DNA of 63,801 nucleotides, taken from contig NZ_JAMZMJ010000020.1 in the NCBI RefSeq assembly GCF_024714495.1, positions 1-63,801 on the forward strand, read 5' to 3'. The stretch comes from Marinoscillum pacificum. GTDB taxonomy: Bacteria > Bacteroidota > Bacteroidia > Cytophagales > Cyclobacteriaceae. This document shows, piece by piece, positions 35,681 through 44,785 of this stretch. The first letter of the stretch is position 1. Each line of letters begins with the position of its first letter. The position numbers and the translations under genes were made by a program. The notes beneath the pieces were generated by a model. The model saw nothing but the letters and a program-made list of their open reading frames with translations. It did not search any database and was not told where the DNA came from.

Positions 35681-36739
35681 TCACTCAAACCTCACAGCAA
35701 ATCCAACCTGATAGACAGAGCCTTGTTCAGAACTGGTGCTGTAGTCACTAGGTCCGAAATACCACTTGGGTTCAAATCGTATAGTGGCATTTTCAATTGG
35801 ATTGAAATTCACAGATAGACTAGCAATATGCTGGTCAAATCCAGCTACAGGTGAAGCGATCAATATTTCATTTTGATCAATTACACGCTCATATCGTCCA
35901 TTGATGCTCCATTTATTGGTGATTTGATAACTGTTAATGAAGGTGTAGAAGGAAGCTGATAGATTCTCATTCTCATTGGTTGTTGAGTTTTCTTGCAGCG
36001 TGAGATCTAATATCCCAGTCAATGAAAGTTTTTCTCCTGGTGTGAATTGAATGATGGCGTTATTGTGAAATCTCCATACGTCTTCTCCTGTGCCGTCTAC
36101 ATCCAGGCCATAGTAATTCCCATAGCTTACAAATAGCAGATCATTGAATCGATGATCGATCGCTACTCCTGCTGATTGCCTATTGTTGGTGTTTCTGATA
36201 TTCTGCCACCCATTGACAATAACGGCTCTGAATTCAGTATTCTCAGTTATCTCCTGGGTAAAGCGTATTCCTGTTTGATAATATGGTGTATACTCTGTTG
36301 CCAATGCGGGAGAAAGTAATTCACGATCCAGTGAAAGAGCGCTTTCATAGCCAAAGTGGCCACCAAAGACTCCTACGTCTAGCCATCCTTTTTTTGTGAT
36401 TTTATATCCGGCATATGCCTCGTAGATCATTTGGCCAAAGGCAGGCTCTGCTGCATAATTATACTGTGGGTAGGTTCCTGTTTGTAGAGCTAGACTGGCA
36501 CGAATTTTTTCGGACTCATACTGACCTCTCAGCCAGGCGTGATTGATGTTGAATTCTCGACTTCTGGCATATTGCGTCACATAGGGACGCGAGTTGTCAG
36601 AGGGATTGGAGAAGTCATTAGCATAGAAGGAATCGATGTATGCGCCAAACTTCATTTGGCTTTCTTGAGCTTCGCTATTGAAATATTTTAAAAAAAGACC
36701 CAAAATAAATATAAAAACGATATAATTTCTTGTTTGCAT
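35681..36739 (-). CDS. Outer-membrane beta-barrel porin (BBP2/OmpL-like)
   Basis: 352 aa. A signal peptide ends near SEAQE (~25), after which MKFGAYIDSFYANDFSNPSDNSRPY and REFNINHAWLRGQYESEKIRASLALQTGTYPQYNYAAEP match the putative beta-barrel porin-2 family. The remainder is alternating amphipathic strands and the chain ends in GFAVRFE, a barrel-type terminus. Expected to form a diffusion channel in the outer membrane. Divergent from the aminotransferase gene, whose -33 element overlaps the first codon of this gene. Confidence 0.85.
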   Translation of the reverse strand: MQTRNYIVFIFILGLFLKYFNSEAQESQMKFGAYIDSFYANDFSNPSDNSRPYVTQYARSREFNINHAWLRGQYESEKIRASLALQTGTYPQYNYAAEPAFGQMIYEAYAGYKITKKGWLDVGVFGGHFGYESALSLDRELLSPALATEYTPYYQTGIRFTQEITENTEFRAVIVNGWQNIRNTNNRQSAGVAIDHRFNDLLFVSYGNYYGLDVDGTGEDVWRFHNNAIIQFTPGEKLSLTGILDLTLQENSTTNENENLSASFYTFINSYQITNKWSINGRYERVIDQNEILIASPVAGFDQHIASLSVNFNPIENATIRFEPKWYFGPSDYSTSSEQGSVYQVGFAVRFE

Positions 36740-36763
36740 GTCTTCGCTATTGCATTAATTTTG
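36733..36763 (+). promoter_or_regulatory. Near-consensus Bacteroidota promoter for the aminotransferase operon
   Basis: TTTG (36733-36736), 19-nt spacer, TAATTTTG (36756-36763) fits TTTG-N19-TAnnTTTG. Transcription should start near 36769, giving a leader of about 15 nt. Confidence 0.7.
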
Positions 36764-36783
36764 CCTGACTAAAAATAAAGATA

Positions 36784-37980
36784 ATGGATTTAAGATCGGA
36801 GCGAATCAAAAGTATGGCCGAGTCGGCAACTTTGGCCATGGCAGCAAAAGCCAGAGAGCTAAAGCAGCAGGGAATTGATGTGATAAGTCTAAGCTTGGGA
36901 GAACCAGATTTCAAGACACCTAAGCATATTCAAGAAGGAGCCAAGGCAGCGATTGATGAAGGTAAATACTTTGCATATCCTCCGGTAAATGGTTACCTGG
37001 ATCTAAGACAAGCTATCAGCGAGAAATTCAAAAAGGATAACGGATTGGATTACACTGCTGATCAGATTGTAGTAAGTAATGGAGCTAAGCAATCTATCGC
37101 CAACGTATTCCTTGCATTACTTGATCCAGGAGACGAAGTAATCGTGTTCTCTCCTTATTGGGTGAGTTACTCAGCATTAGTAGAGCTTGCAGAGGGTAAG
37201 TGTGTGTTTGTGAATGGAGGCATTGAAAATGACTTCAAAGCAACTGCCGCTCAACTTAAAGCAGCAATTACTGATAAGACAAAAGCATTGATCTTCTCGT
37301 CACCTTGTAATCCTACAGGGTCAGTATTCTCTGAGCAAGAGTTGTCAGAGATTGCTGAAGTATTGAAAGATCATCCAAATATTGTGGTAATCTCCGATGA
37401 GATCTATGAATTGATCAACTATGGTGAGAAGCACGTGAGTATCGGAGCTATGCCAGGCATGATCGAGCGAACCGTAACTATCAATGGTTTTGCAAAAGGT
37501 TTTGCAATGACTGGATGGAGAGTTGGATACATTGGAGCTCCGCTTTGGTTGGCGAAAGCTGCTAACAAAATTCAAGGACAAATTACATCAGCAAACTGTA
37601 GCATCGCTCAAAGAGCTGCATTGACTGCTTTGACTACTAGCTATGAACCATCTTATGAAATGGTGAAAGAGTATGCTAGAAGACGTGAGTTGGTTCATGG
37701 CTTGCTAAGTGAAATCCCAGGAGTAGAAGTAAACATGCCAGGTGGTGCGTTCTATTTCTTCCCTAACATTTCAAGCTTTTTTGGTAAAAGTGTAGAAGGC
37801 AAGAAAATAGAAAATGCGACTGATTTAAGTATGTTCTTATTAGAAGATGCAAAAGTATCAGTAGTTACAGGAGAGGCTTTTGGTGACCCGAATTGTATCA
37901 GGTTGTCTTATGCTGCGTCGGAAGAAGAGCTTAAAACAGCAGTTGCTTCTATCAAGGCATCTTTAGCAAAATTGTCATAA
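36784..37980 (+). CDS. Class I pyridoxal-phosphate aminotransferase (aspartate aminotransferase-like)
   Basis: 398 aa. Fold-type I features: SLGEPDFKTPKHI near the N-terminus, the cofactor-binding NGAKQSIANVF, NPCNPTGS-type motif (SSPCNPTGSVFS), ISDEIYE, and the Schiff-base lysine in NGFAKGFAMTGWRVGY (K238), followed by a C-terminal arginine (CIRLSYA) for the substrate carboxylate. It transfers amino groups between aspartate (or a related amino acid) and 2-oxoglutarate in the cytoplasm. Subgroup I-gamma proteins of this length are usual in Bacteroidota. The downstream heptose-kinase-like gene begins immediately after its stop codon. Confidence 0.93.
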   Translation: MDLRSERIKSMAESATLAMAAKARELKQQGIDVISLSLGEPDFKTPKHIQEGAKAAIDEGKYFAYPPVNGYLDLRQAISEKFKKDNGLDYTADQIVVSNGAKQSIANVFLALLDPGDEVIVFSPYWVSYSALVELAEGKCVFVNGGIENDFKATAAQLKAAITDKTKALIFSSPCNPTGSVFSEQELSEIAEVLKDHPNIVVISDEIYELINYGEKHVSIGAMPGMIERTVTINGFAKGFAMTGWRVGYIGAPLWLAKAANKIQGQITSANCSIAQRAALTALTTSYEPSYEMVKEYARRRELVHGLLSEIPGVEVNMPGGAFYFFPNISSFFGKSVEGKKIENATDLSMFLLEDAKVSVVTGEAFGDPNCIRLSYAASEEELKTAVASIKASLAKLS

Positions 37981-38991
37981 ATGTCTTTTAGCCCGGTTAG
38001 ACTTCCCACTCCGGAATCTGTCCAGGAATTATTTGACACTTTCAATAAAATAAAGGTATTGGTCATCGGTGATTCGATGATCGATACCTATTTAAATGGT
38101 TCTGTGGATCGCATGTCTCCTGAAGCCCCAGTTCCAGTTCTCAATGTTCAGGAGGAAACCCACCGTCTTGGTGGTGCTGCCAATGTTGCTCTTAATCTGC
38201 AATCTTTAGGGGCGCGAGTTACTTTGGCTTCCGTTGTTGGTACGGATCACAATGCGGCCCTTTTTACAAATCTTTTAGCTCAATCCGGATTAAGTTCTGA
38301 GCACATTTTTCAGCTAAATGATCGCCCGACAACTCAGAAAAAAAGAGTCATGTCAGGGCCTAAGCATCTTTTGCGGATGGATTATGAAGAGGATCATTTG
38401 ATATCTCAGGAAGATTCAGATCATTTTTTTCTGTCCATTCAATCCTTATTTTCGGAAATCGATCTTGTTATCATTGAGGATTATGACAAGGGATTGTTGA
38501 ATCAAAGATTGATTGACCAAATCAAAACAGCGGCCAAACAAAATAATATACCAGTCTGTGTAGATCCAAAATTTCGGAATTTTAAGAATTACCAAGGAGT
38601 GGATTTCCTTAAGCCAAATTTGATTGAGTTTAAAGCGGCGATTGGTAAGGATCGATTTCATGAAAGCCAGGTTGATTCTTTAATGAAGGAATTGCGAGAA
38701 GACATGAATATTTCCAATTTGATGCTGACATTGGGAAGTAGGGGTATTGTTTATGATTCTAAAAACCATCATCAACACTTTCCTGTACAGGAGAGAGGTG
38801 TTGCAGATGTGTCTGGAGCAGGCGATACGGTAATGGCTATTGCATCGCTGACATTAGTCATAGGCTCATCACCGAAAATTATTGCAGAGTTATCTAACTT
38901 AGGTGGTGGTATTGTCTGTGAATCTCCAGGAGTAGTCCCGATATCCAAAAGTAGATTACTTGAGGAGGCAGTCAAAGCCCTACTTTTGTAG
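37981..38991 (+). CDS. PfkB-family sugar kinase, D-glycero-beta-D-manno-heptose-7-phosphate kinase-like
   Basis: 336 aa. The RfaE1/HldE kinase-domain hallmarks are clear: VLVIGDSMIDTYLNGSVDRMSPEAPVPVL, HRLGGAANVALNLQSLGA, and the PfkB signature with catalytic aspartate in DVSGAGDTVMA (D282). It phosphorylates heptose 7-phosphate at O1 on the way to ADP-heptose for lipopolysaccharide core. Only the kinase domain is present; the adenylyltransferase half of HldE is missing, as in species with separate enzymes. It starts directly after the aminotransferase stop codon. A related sugar specificity cannot be excluded. Confidence 0.87.
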   Translation: MSFSPVRLPTPESVQELFDTFNKIKVLVIGDSMIDTYLNGSVDRMSPEAPVPVLNVQEETHRLGGAANVALNLQSLGARVTLASVVGTDHNAALFTNLLAQSGLSSEHIFQLNDRPTTQKKRVMSGPKHLLRMDYEEDHLISQEDSDHFFLSIQSLFSEIDLVIIEDYDKGLLNQRLIDQIKTAAKQNNIPVCVDPKFRNFKNYQGVDFLKPNLIEFKAAIGKDRFHESQVDSLMKELREDMNISNLMLTLGSRGIVYDSKNHHQHFPVQERGVADVSGAGDTVMAIASLTLVIGSSPKIIAELSNLGGGIVCESPGVVPISKSRLLEEAVKALLL

Positions 38992-39006
38992 ACAACTAGC
39001 AACTTC

Positions 39007-41340
39007 ATGATCCAAAGATTAACCCTAATACTATGTATTGTGCTTGCACAGTCTAGCCTGACTATGGCTCAGGTAGAAAATGGTTGGTTGGATCTCCGTG
39101 ACATAACTGATTTTGATGAGCCAGTTTACTTATCAGGAGAATGGCGGTTTTATTGGGGAGATTTATTAAGTCCACTGGAAATGGATACCGTTAGAGAATC
39201 AGATTATTTCTATTTTCCGGAGACCTGGACTAATCAATATTCAAGAGATGGTATTGAATTAAATAGATTTGGATCAGCTACCTATCAGATGCAGGTTGTT
39301 TTACCTGATGATTACCCGGAGCTAGCTCTTTACATTAAGCATGTCTATTCAGCGGGTGATCTATATGTCAACGATGATTTAGTAGAGTTCGGTGGAGAGC
39401 CTGGAACTTCCAAAAGTACTACGAAACCTAAATGGGTTCCTAAGATTATTGAGCTTCCTAGAGGCATCGATACACTAAAGTTAACACTGCATATAGCAAA
39501 TTATTCACATGATAAGGGAGGAGCCAGGGAGCCAATTGTGCTCCAGTCTGAGGAAATGCTGGATTCTAGATACAGCGAGTTGATGGCTTATGACTTGTTG
39601 CTGGCCGGCGCTTTGATCATGACAGGATTGTTCTTTGCGGGACTTTTCTTTTTTGGAAGTCGCGAAATTCCAGCACTTTCCTTTGCGCTGTTTTGTCTCA
39701 CTTTTTCCTATCGAGTGATTGGTGCAGATGACTATACCTTGCAAATCATTTATCCAGAAATGCCATGGTGGTTGAGTTTGAAACTGGAGTATCTCTCCTT
39801 GTTTTTACCCCCAATGTTTTTGTCTTTCTACACACATCAGCTGTTTACTTTCAATTATAAGGTTAACCCTTTCTTTGTTTTTTCTGCGATATCGGGAGTT
39901 TTTGCCGTGATTACCATCTTCTTCCCTCCGATTATTTACACCCAATTTGTAGAATTCTATCTTGGATTGATTTTGGTTGGGATATTGGTAGCAGGGTTTA
40001 CCTACTTCAAAGCATATCGTAGAAAATTGAATGGGTCCAAATGGGCCATGCTCAGTTCCTTTGTTGTGTTTGTGATTTTTGGATATGAGATTTTTGTGTA
40101 TCTGGGAGCGCTGATTCAAATAGAGTTCATCACTTTTATAGGTTATACGGCTTTCTTTTTTTTCCAGTCGATCATATTATTCTTGCTGTTTGCTGATTCC
40201 CTTCGAAGGGCCAAAGAGGAGGCGGAGCGAGCAGCAAAGACCAAGTCTGAGTTTTTATCCATGATGTCACATGAGATCAGGACACCAATGAATGCGGTAA
40301 TTGGCTTGACCAATTATCTACTAGATGATCAGCCAAAGGAATCACATAAGGAGACATTAAGTACCTTAAAATTCTCTGCTGAAAACCTATTGGTTATTAT
40401 CAACGATATTCTTGATTTCAGTAAGATCGAGGCTCAGAAAATAGAGTTGGATTTTCAGGTAATGTCGATTCGTCAGTTGGTGAGAAAAATGCAACAGATA
40501 TTTGAGCCAATCGCTAAGGCGAAATCGTTAGCAATGCGGATTAATGTTGAAGATTCTATTCCGGATCAATTGGAATGTGATCAAACTCGACTAAGTCAGG
40601 TGCTAACAAACCTCATCGGTAATGCGATCAAATTCACCGAAAAGGGAAGTGTAACGCTTGAGCTTAAAAAGGAGTGGCTTGGCAAGAATGCTGCATCTAT
40701 TCGATTTAGTGTGAAGGATACTGGAATAGGAATTGATAAATCTCGGCAAAATGCCATTTTCGAAAGTTTCACTCAAGCCAATTCATCCATAACTAGAGAA
40801 TTTGGGGGAACAGGACTCGGTTTGACCATAACTAAGCGATTATTGGCTCTACAGGGTTCAGAGTTGTATCTGGAAAGTGAGCAAGGTAAAGGTTCCAACT
40901 TTTGGTTTGTTTTGAATTTAAGAACTGGTGAGGAAAAGCCAGTATCTAATTCTGGTCTAAACAATACTGTCAATGAGTCACCAATCGCTGGAAAGATTCT
41001 GCTAGTAGAAGATAATGAGGTGAATGTGATGGTCGCTACCAAATTTTTAGTCAAGTGGGGAGCAGAGGTACAGGTGGCTAAAAATGGCCAGGAAGCTGTT
41101 GATCGATTGCGGACAGAAAAGTATGCGGTTATTTTGATGGATCTTCAAATGCCGGTGATGGATGGGTTTACCGCTGCTCGAAAAATCCGTGAAATGGGTG
41201 TAAATATTCCTATTATTGCACTAACAGCATCGGTTTTGTTAGAAGATCGAGATAAAATTTATGAAGCAGGGATGGATGATTTCGTGATGAAACCGTTTGA
41301 TCCTATGCAGTTGCAAAACAAGATCTTGCATTATAGTTAA
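39007..41340 (+). CDS. Hybrid histidine kinase with 7TMR-DISM sensor (first of tandem pair)
   Basis: 777 aa: signal peptide (to ~21), a periplasmic 7TMR-DISMED2-like jelly-roll domain (~25-185), seven TM helices (~190-400), a HisKA domain with H-box SHEIRTPMNAVIGL (phosphorylated H422), an HATPase domain with N-box LTNLIGNAIKFTEKG, G-box DTGIGI and GGTGLGLTI, and a C-terminal receiver (VEDNEVNV..., phosphoacceptor D712 in LMDLQMPVMDG). DISM sensors are believed to bind carbohydrate-like ligands. The stop overlaps the start of its paralogue by 1 nt (TAATG). No HPt or DNA-binding output is encoded beside it. Confidence 0.93.
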   Translation: MIQRLTLILCIVLAQSSLTMAQVENGWLDLRDITDFDEPVYLSGEWRFYWGDLLSPLEMDTVRESDYFYFPETWTNQYSRDGIELNRFGSATYQMQVVLPDDYPELALYIKHVYSAGDLYVNDDLVEFGGEPGTSKSTTKPKWVPKIIELPRGIDTLKLTLHIANYSHDKGGAREPIVLQSEEMLDSRYSELMAYDLLLAGALIMTGLFFAGLFFFGSREIPALSFALFCLTFSYRVIGADDYTLQIIYPEMPWWLSLKLEYLSLFLPPMFLSFYTHQLFTFNYKVNPFFVFSAISGVFAVITIFFPPIIYTQFVEFYLGLILVGILVAGFTYFKAYRRKLNGSKWAMLSSFVVFVIFGYEIFVYLGALIQIEFITFIGYTAFFFFQSIILFLLFADSLRRAKEEAERAAKTKSEFLSMMSHEIRTPMNAVIGLTNYLLDDQPKESHKETLSTLKFSAENLLVIINDILDFSKIEAQKIELDFQVMSIRQLVRKMQQIFEPIAKAKSLAMRINVEDSIPDQLECDQTRLSQVLTNLIGNAIKFTEKGSVTLELKKEWLGKNAASIRFSVKDTGIGIDKSRQNAIFESFTQANSSITREFGGTGLGLTITKRLLALQGSELYLESEQGKGSNFWFVLNLRTGEEKPVSNSGLNNTVNESPIAGKILLVEDNEVNVMVATKFLVKWGAEVQVAKNGQEAVDRLRTEKYAVILMDLQMPVMDGFTAARKIREMGVNIPIIALTASVLLEDRDKIYEAGMDDFVMKPFDPMQLQNKILHYS

Positions 41341-43664
41341 TGAGTCACTGGTTACGATATTTTTTATTCATTGGAATGGTTGTGATGGCTGAAAGCCTGG
41401 TCGCAGGTTCTGATGATTTCGAAACCATTGATTTACGAACCTCTGACTGGTCAAAACCACAAAGTCTCGATGGGACTTACTCTTTTTACTGGAACCAGTT
41501 ATTAAATCCAAATAAGTTAGAACCTTCAGCGTATGTATATGACTTTCCTGCATTATGGAAAGGTACGGTTGGAACGGATACTCTTAGCTCTCAAGGATGT
41601 GCTACCTATGCTAAACAGCTGGTCTTAGATCCGGAGTTGAAATATGTGATTTATGTGGAAGATGTATATACGGCATTTTCACTCTATTTCAATGGGCACC
41701 TAGTAGCAAAGAATGGTGATGTCAGCGAAACAATTCAGGGTTTTGTTCCTGAATGGAAGCCAATGTTTGTTCCCATACATCATGTGCGTGATACAGACCT
41801 GTTGGTATTACAGATTGCTAATTTTGCACATAGTAAAGGTGGTGCCTTAGAAGGTATAAAGATTGGCGAACAGGGTGTAATGAGAGATTATGAGCTATCT
41901 ATAGTGTCTTATGATCTGTTGCTTACCGGTAGTTTGATCATGGGCGGTTTGTTTTTTCTGGGTCTTTATTTCTTTGGAAGGCATGATCGATCCATACTTT
42001 ATTTCTCGCTTTTTTGTATCGTTTATAGCTACCGAATCATAGGGTTCGGGTATTATGTCCTTCATTCGTTAATAGAATTGCCTTGGGCATTAGCAGCTCG
42101 ACTGGAATACATTTCCTTGTTTTTGGCCGTATTCCTTTTTGGGAGGTTTGTTCATAATCTCTATCCTGAAGAAGCTAAACGGATTATTTGGGATGTGATC
42201 AGTGGTATTTGCTTGTTGTTTATTGGCATTACCATCCTATTTCCGCCTACAGTATACAGTTATTTAATTGAGCCATTTTTTGTGATCCTGCTTGGTTATA
42301 TCGCACTGACTATGGTGATCTACATTCGGGCGAAAATTCATCAGCGGCCAGGATCAGGTTTTGCGCTCTTCAGCACAGGTCTGGTATTTGTGGTATTTGC
42401 TTATAACATACTGGTATATTTTGGTTTGCTTTCTGAGTGGAATGCAGCATCATTTTGGGGGTATATTCTGTTTTTCTTTTCCCAATCCCTCATCCTATCT
42501 TATCGCTTTGCCTATTATTTAAAGAATGCTAAAGATGATGCCTTGAAAGCAGCTCAAGCTAAGTCGGATTTCTTGAGTACTATTTCGCATGAGATTCGAA
42601 CGCCGCTCAATGCCGTAGTGGGACTATCGCATTATCTTCTGCAGGACAATCCTGGTGGTCACCAACTACAGAATCTGACATCACTTCGATATTCTGCACA
42701 GCATCTTACTGCGTTGATCAACGACATCCTGGATTATAACAAACTTGAATCTGGAACAGTCACTTTTGAAGAGCAAGTAACAGACTTGAAAGATACTGTT
42801 AATGGGATTTATTTGACTTACAGGCCTAAGGCTATCGAGAAAGAGCTCAGCTTTACGCTGGACGTTCAGAATGCACCAAAAGAATTGGTGTATGTAGATA
42901 AGACTCGATTGACCCAAATTCTGAATAACCTGATCGATAACGCAATCAAATTTACTCGGGAAGGAGGTATCACCTTGCGATTACAAAAACTAGATCAGAA
43001 GGAGGATCGAGTACAAGTAAAGTTCGAAGTAATAGATACGGGTATTGGTATTCCGAAAGAAAAGCAGAAGGTAGTTTTTGAGCGATTCATGCAGGCAAGT
43101 ACTTCTACCACCAGAGAGTTTGGAGGAACAGGTCTTGGTCTGGCAATTATCAAGAAATTACTTGAGCTGCAAGGAGTGAAAATTGTTGTGGATAGTGAAG
43201 ATGGGAAGGGAGCCAATTTTTACTTTGTTCAGTGGTTTAAGGTAGGGCAAGAAGATCGGCTAAAGATCAATCAAAAAGTTGCTGATGAAGATGTTGGTAA
43301 ACTGAAAGATAAGAAGGTGCTTTTAGTGGAGGATAATTCAATCAATGTGATGGTGGCTACCAAATTTTTGAAGCATTGGCAAATGAATATTGATGTCGCT
43401 GAAAATGGGCAGTTGGGTGTTGAGAAAGCTATGGCTAATAATTATGACATTATCTTGATGGATCTCCAAATGCCTGTCATGGATGGTTATCAAGCCACCA
43501 GAGAAATTCGGTCGCAGAGAAATCCTGTGCCAATTGTAGCATTGACAGCATCAGCCTTAATCCGTGTGAAAGAACAGGTGTTGATGGCTGGGATGAATGA
43601 TTACATCACCAAGCCATTTGATCCGGAAGAATTGAAAAGAAAACTAATTAAGAATATCCGCTAG
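41340..43664 (+). CDS. Hybrid histidine kinase with 7TMR-DISM sensor (second of tandem pair)
   Basis: 774 aa, same domain order as the preceding gene: signal peptide, jelly-roll sensor (~30-185), seven TM helices (~190-395), HisKA with SHEIRTPLNAVVGL (H417), HATPase (LNNLIDNAIKFTREG, DTGIGI, GGTGLGLAI) and receiver (VEDNSINVMVATKFL, D708). The kinase and receiver parts are similar to the first copy, the sensor half much less so, which fits duplication followed by ligand divergence. Coupled to the first kinase by the TAATG overlap. Its stop codon directly abuts the convergent hemE stop. Confidence 0.93.
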   Translation: MSHWLRYFLFIGMVVMAESLVAGSDDFETIDLRTSDWSKPQSLDGTYSFYWNQLLNPNKLEPSAYVYDFPALWKGTVGTDTLSSQGCATYAKQLVLDPELKYVIYVEDVYTAFSLYFNGHLVAKNGDVSETIQGFVPEWKPMFVPIHHVRDTDLLVLQIANFAHSKGGALEGIKIGEQGVMRDYELSIVSYDLLLTGSLIMGGLFFLGLYFFGRHDRSILYFSLFCIVYSYRIIGFGYYVLHSLIELPWALAARLEYISLFLAVFLFGRFVHNLYPEEAKRIIWDVISGICLLFIGITILFPPTVYSYLIEPFFVILLGYIALTMVIYIRAKIHQRPGSGFALFSTGLVFVVFAYNILVYFGLLSEWNAASFWGYILFFFSQSLILSYRFAYYLKNAKDDALKAAQAKSDFLSTISHEIRTPLNAVVGLSHYLLQDNPGGHQLQNLTSLRYSAQHLTALINDILDYNKLESGTVTFEEQVTDLKDTVNGIYLTYRPKAIEKELSFTLDVQNAPKELVYVDKTRLTQILNNLIDNAIKFTREGGITLRLQKLDQKEDRVQVKFEVIDTGIGIPKEKQKVVFERFMQASTSTTREFGGTGLGLAIIKKLLELQGVKIVVDSEDGKGANFYFVQWFKVGQEDRLKINQKVADEDVGKLKDKKVLLVEDNSINVMVATKFLKHWQMNIDVAENGQLGVEKAMANNYDIILMDLQMPVMDGYQATREIRSQRNPVPIVALTASALIRVKEQVLMAGMNDYITKPFDPEELKRKLIKNIR

Positions 43665-44678
43665 TTAGTTGGCTTTTACCGTTTCTATAAAACACTTCAC
43701 TTTTTCAGGATCTGTATCAGGATACACGCCATGTCCAAGATTCGCAATGTGAGCATGACCTTCAAATCGTGCAAGCATCTTCTTGGTTTCAGCTTCTACT
43801 TGATCAAAAGAGCCATAAAGTGCACATGGATCAAGGTTTCCTTGTAAGGTTTTGTTTGGAAGTAGTTGTCTTGCTTCCTCTACATTCATGTTCCAATCCA
43901 ACCCAACTGTTCTGCAACTTACATTGTTCATGTCTTTCAGTGCAAAGTAGGCTCCTTTGGCAAACACAGTAACTGGTACTTCAGTGATAGCTGCAGCAAT
44001 CTGTTCAATGTATTTCAAAGAGAATCTGTTGTAATGCTCAGGAGGTAAAACACCAGCCCATGAATCAAATATTTGAATCATGTTTGCTCCGGCTTCTACT
44101 TGTGCTTTTAGGTAAGAGATGGTGCTTTCAGTGATCATTTCCAGCAATTTGTCAGAAAGAGCCGGATCATTGTAAAGCATTTTTCGTGCTTTGGAGAATG
44201 TTTTGGATCCACCACCTTCTACCATGTAGGAGAATATTGTCCATGGAGCACCAGCAAATCCAATGACAGGAACACGCCCGTCAAGTTCTCTCTTGGTGAT
44301 CTTTATTGCTTCGATGGTGTAGTTGAGATCTTCAGGAGTAGCGATTTTTAGATCGTTTAGGTCTGAAGCTTGATTGATTGTTTTTGGAAAATGAGGGCCT
44401 TTTTGCTCCACCATTTCGTATGTCAATCCCATTGCTTCAGGAATTACCAGGATGTCGGAGAAAATGATTGCAGCATCCACGCCTAGCAAGTCAACTGGCT
44501 GGATCGTTACTTCTGCTGCTAACTCTGGAGTTTCTACCAATTCTTTGAAACCACTAAGTTTAGCTCTTACCGCACGATATTCAGGAAGAATACGTCCAGC
44601 CTGACGCATTAACCATACCGGAGTTCTCTCTACTTTTTCGCCTTTAGCAGCTCTTACAATCAGATCATTTTTCAACAT
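43665..44678 (-). CDS. hemE: Uroporphyrinogen decarboxylase
   Basis: 337 aa, normal length. The UroD signature [16 protein letters not shown] is at residues ~20-35 and the second signature [20 protein letters not shown] at ~140-160; LDWN and [13 protein letters not shown] near the C-terminus complete the active site. It decarboxylates uroporphyrinogen III to coproporphyrinogen III in haem synthesis, in the cytoplasm. Its -7 element ends only 5 nt before the ATG, so the transcript may be leaderless. The 3' end abuts the histidine kinase stop codon with no room for a terminator. Confidence 0.97.
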   Translation of the reverse strand: MLKNDLIVRAAKGEKVERTPVWLMRQAGRILPEYRAVRAKLSGFKELVETPELAAEVTIQPVDLLGVDAAIIFSDILVIPEAMGLTYEMVEQKGPHFPKTINQASDLNDLKIATPEDLNYTIEAIKITKRELDGRVPVIGFAGAPWTIFSYMVEGGGSKTFSKARKMLYNDPALSDKLLEMITESTISYLKAQVEAGANMIQIFDSWAGVLPPEHYNRFSLKYIEQIAAAITEVPVTVFAKGAYFALKDMNNVSCRTVGLDWNMNVEEARQLLPNKTLQGNLDPCALYGSFDQVEAETKKMLARFEGHAHIANLGHGVYPDTDPEKVKCFIETVKAN

Positions 44679-44683
44679 GGGCG

Positions 44684-44717
44684 CAAAGATAGAAACTCAG
44701 AGCCAATCAAACTCAAA
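44684..44717 (-). promoter_or_regulatory. hemE promoter
   Basis: On the minus strand TATCTTTG (44691-44684) matches TAnnTTTG, with TTTG elements at 44708-44711 and 44714-44717 as -33 candidates (16- or 22-nt spacer). The predicted start of transcription falls at about the ATG. Confidence 0.6.
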
Positions 44718-44732
44718 CTTTCTGGAATGCTC

Positions 44733-44759
44733 TTTGGATGGAAATCATATATACCTTTG
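44733..44759 (+). promoter_or_regulatory. sdaA promoter
   Basis: TTTG (44733-44736), 15-nt spacer, TACCTTTG (44752-44759). It lies inside the longest possible reading frame of sdaA, and so argues that translation begins at 44786 and not at 44738. Confidence 0.55.
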
Positions 44760-44785
44760 TACTACCCAAAATTAACATCTTACCC

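Noticed and set aside
44738-44785. Upstream ATG of the serine dehydratase frame
   Set aside because: It overlaps the promoter elements and adds residues unrelated to the family; the family N-terminus starts at 44786.
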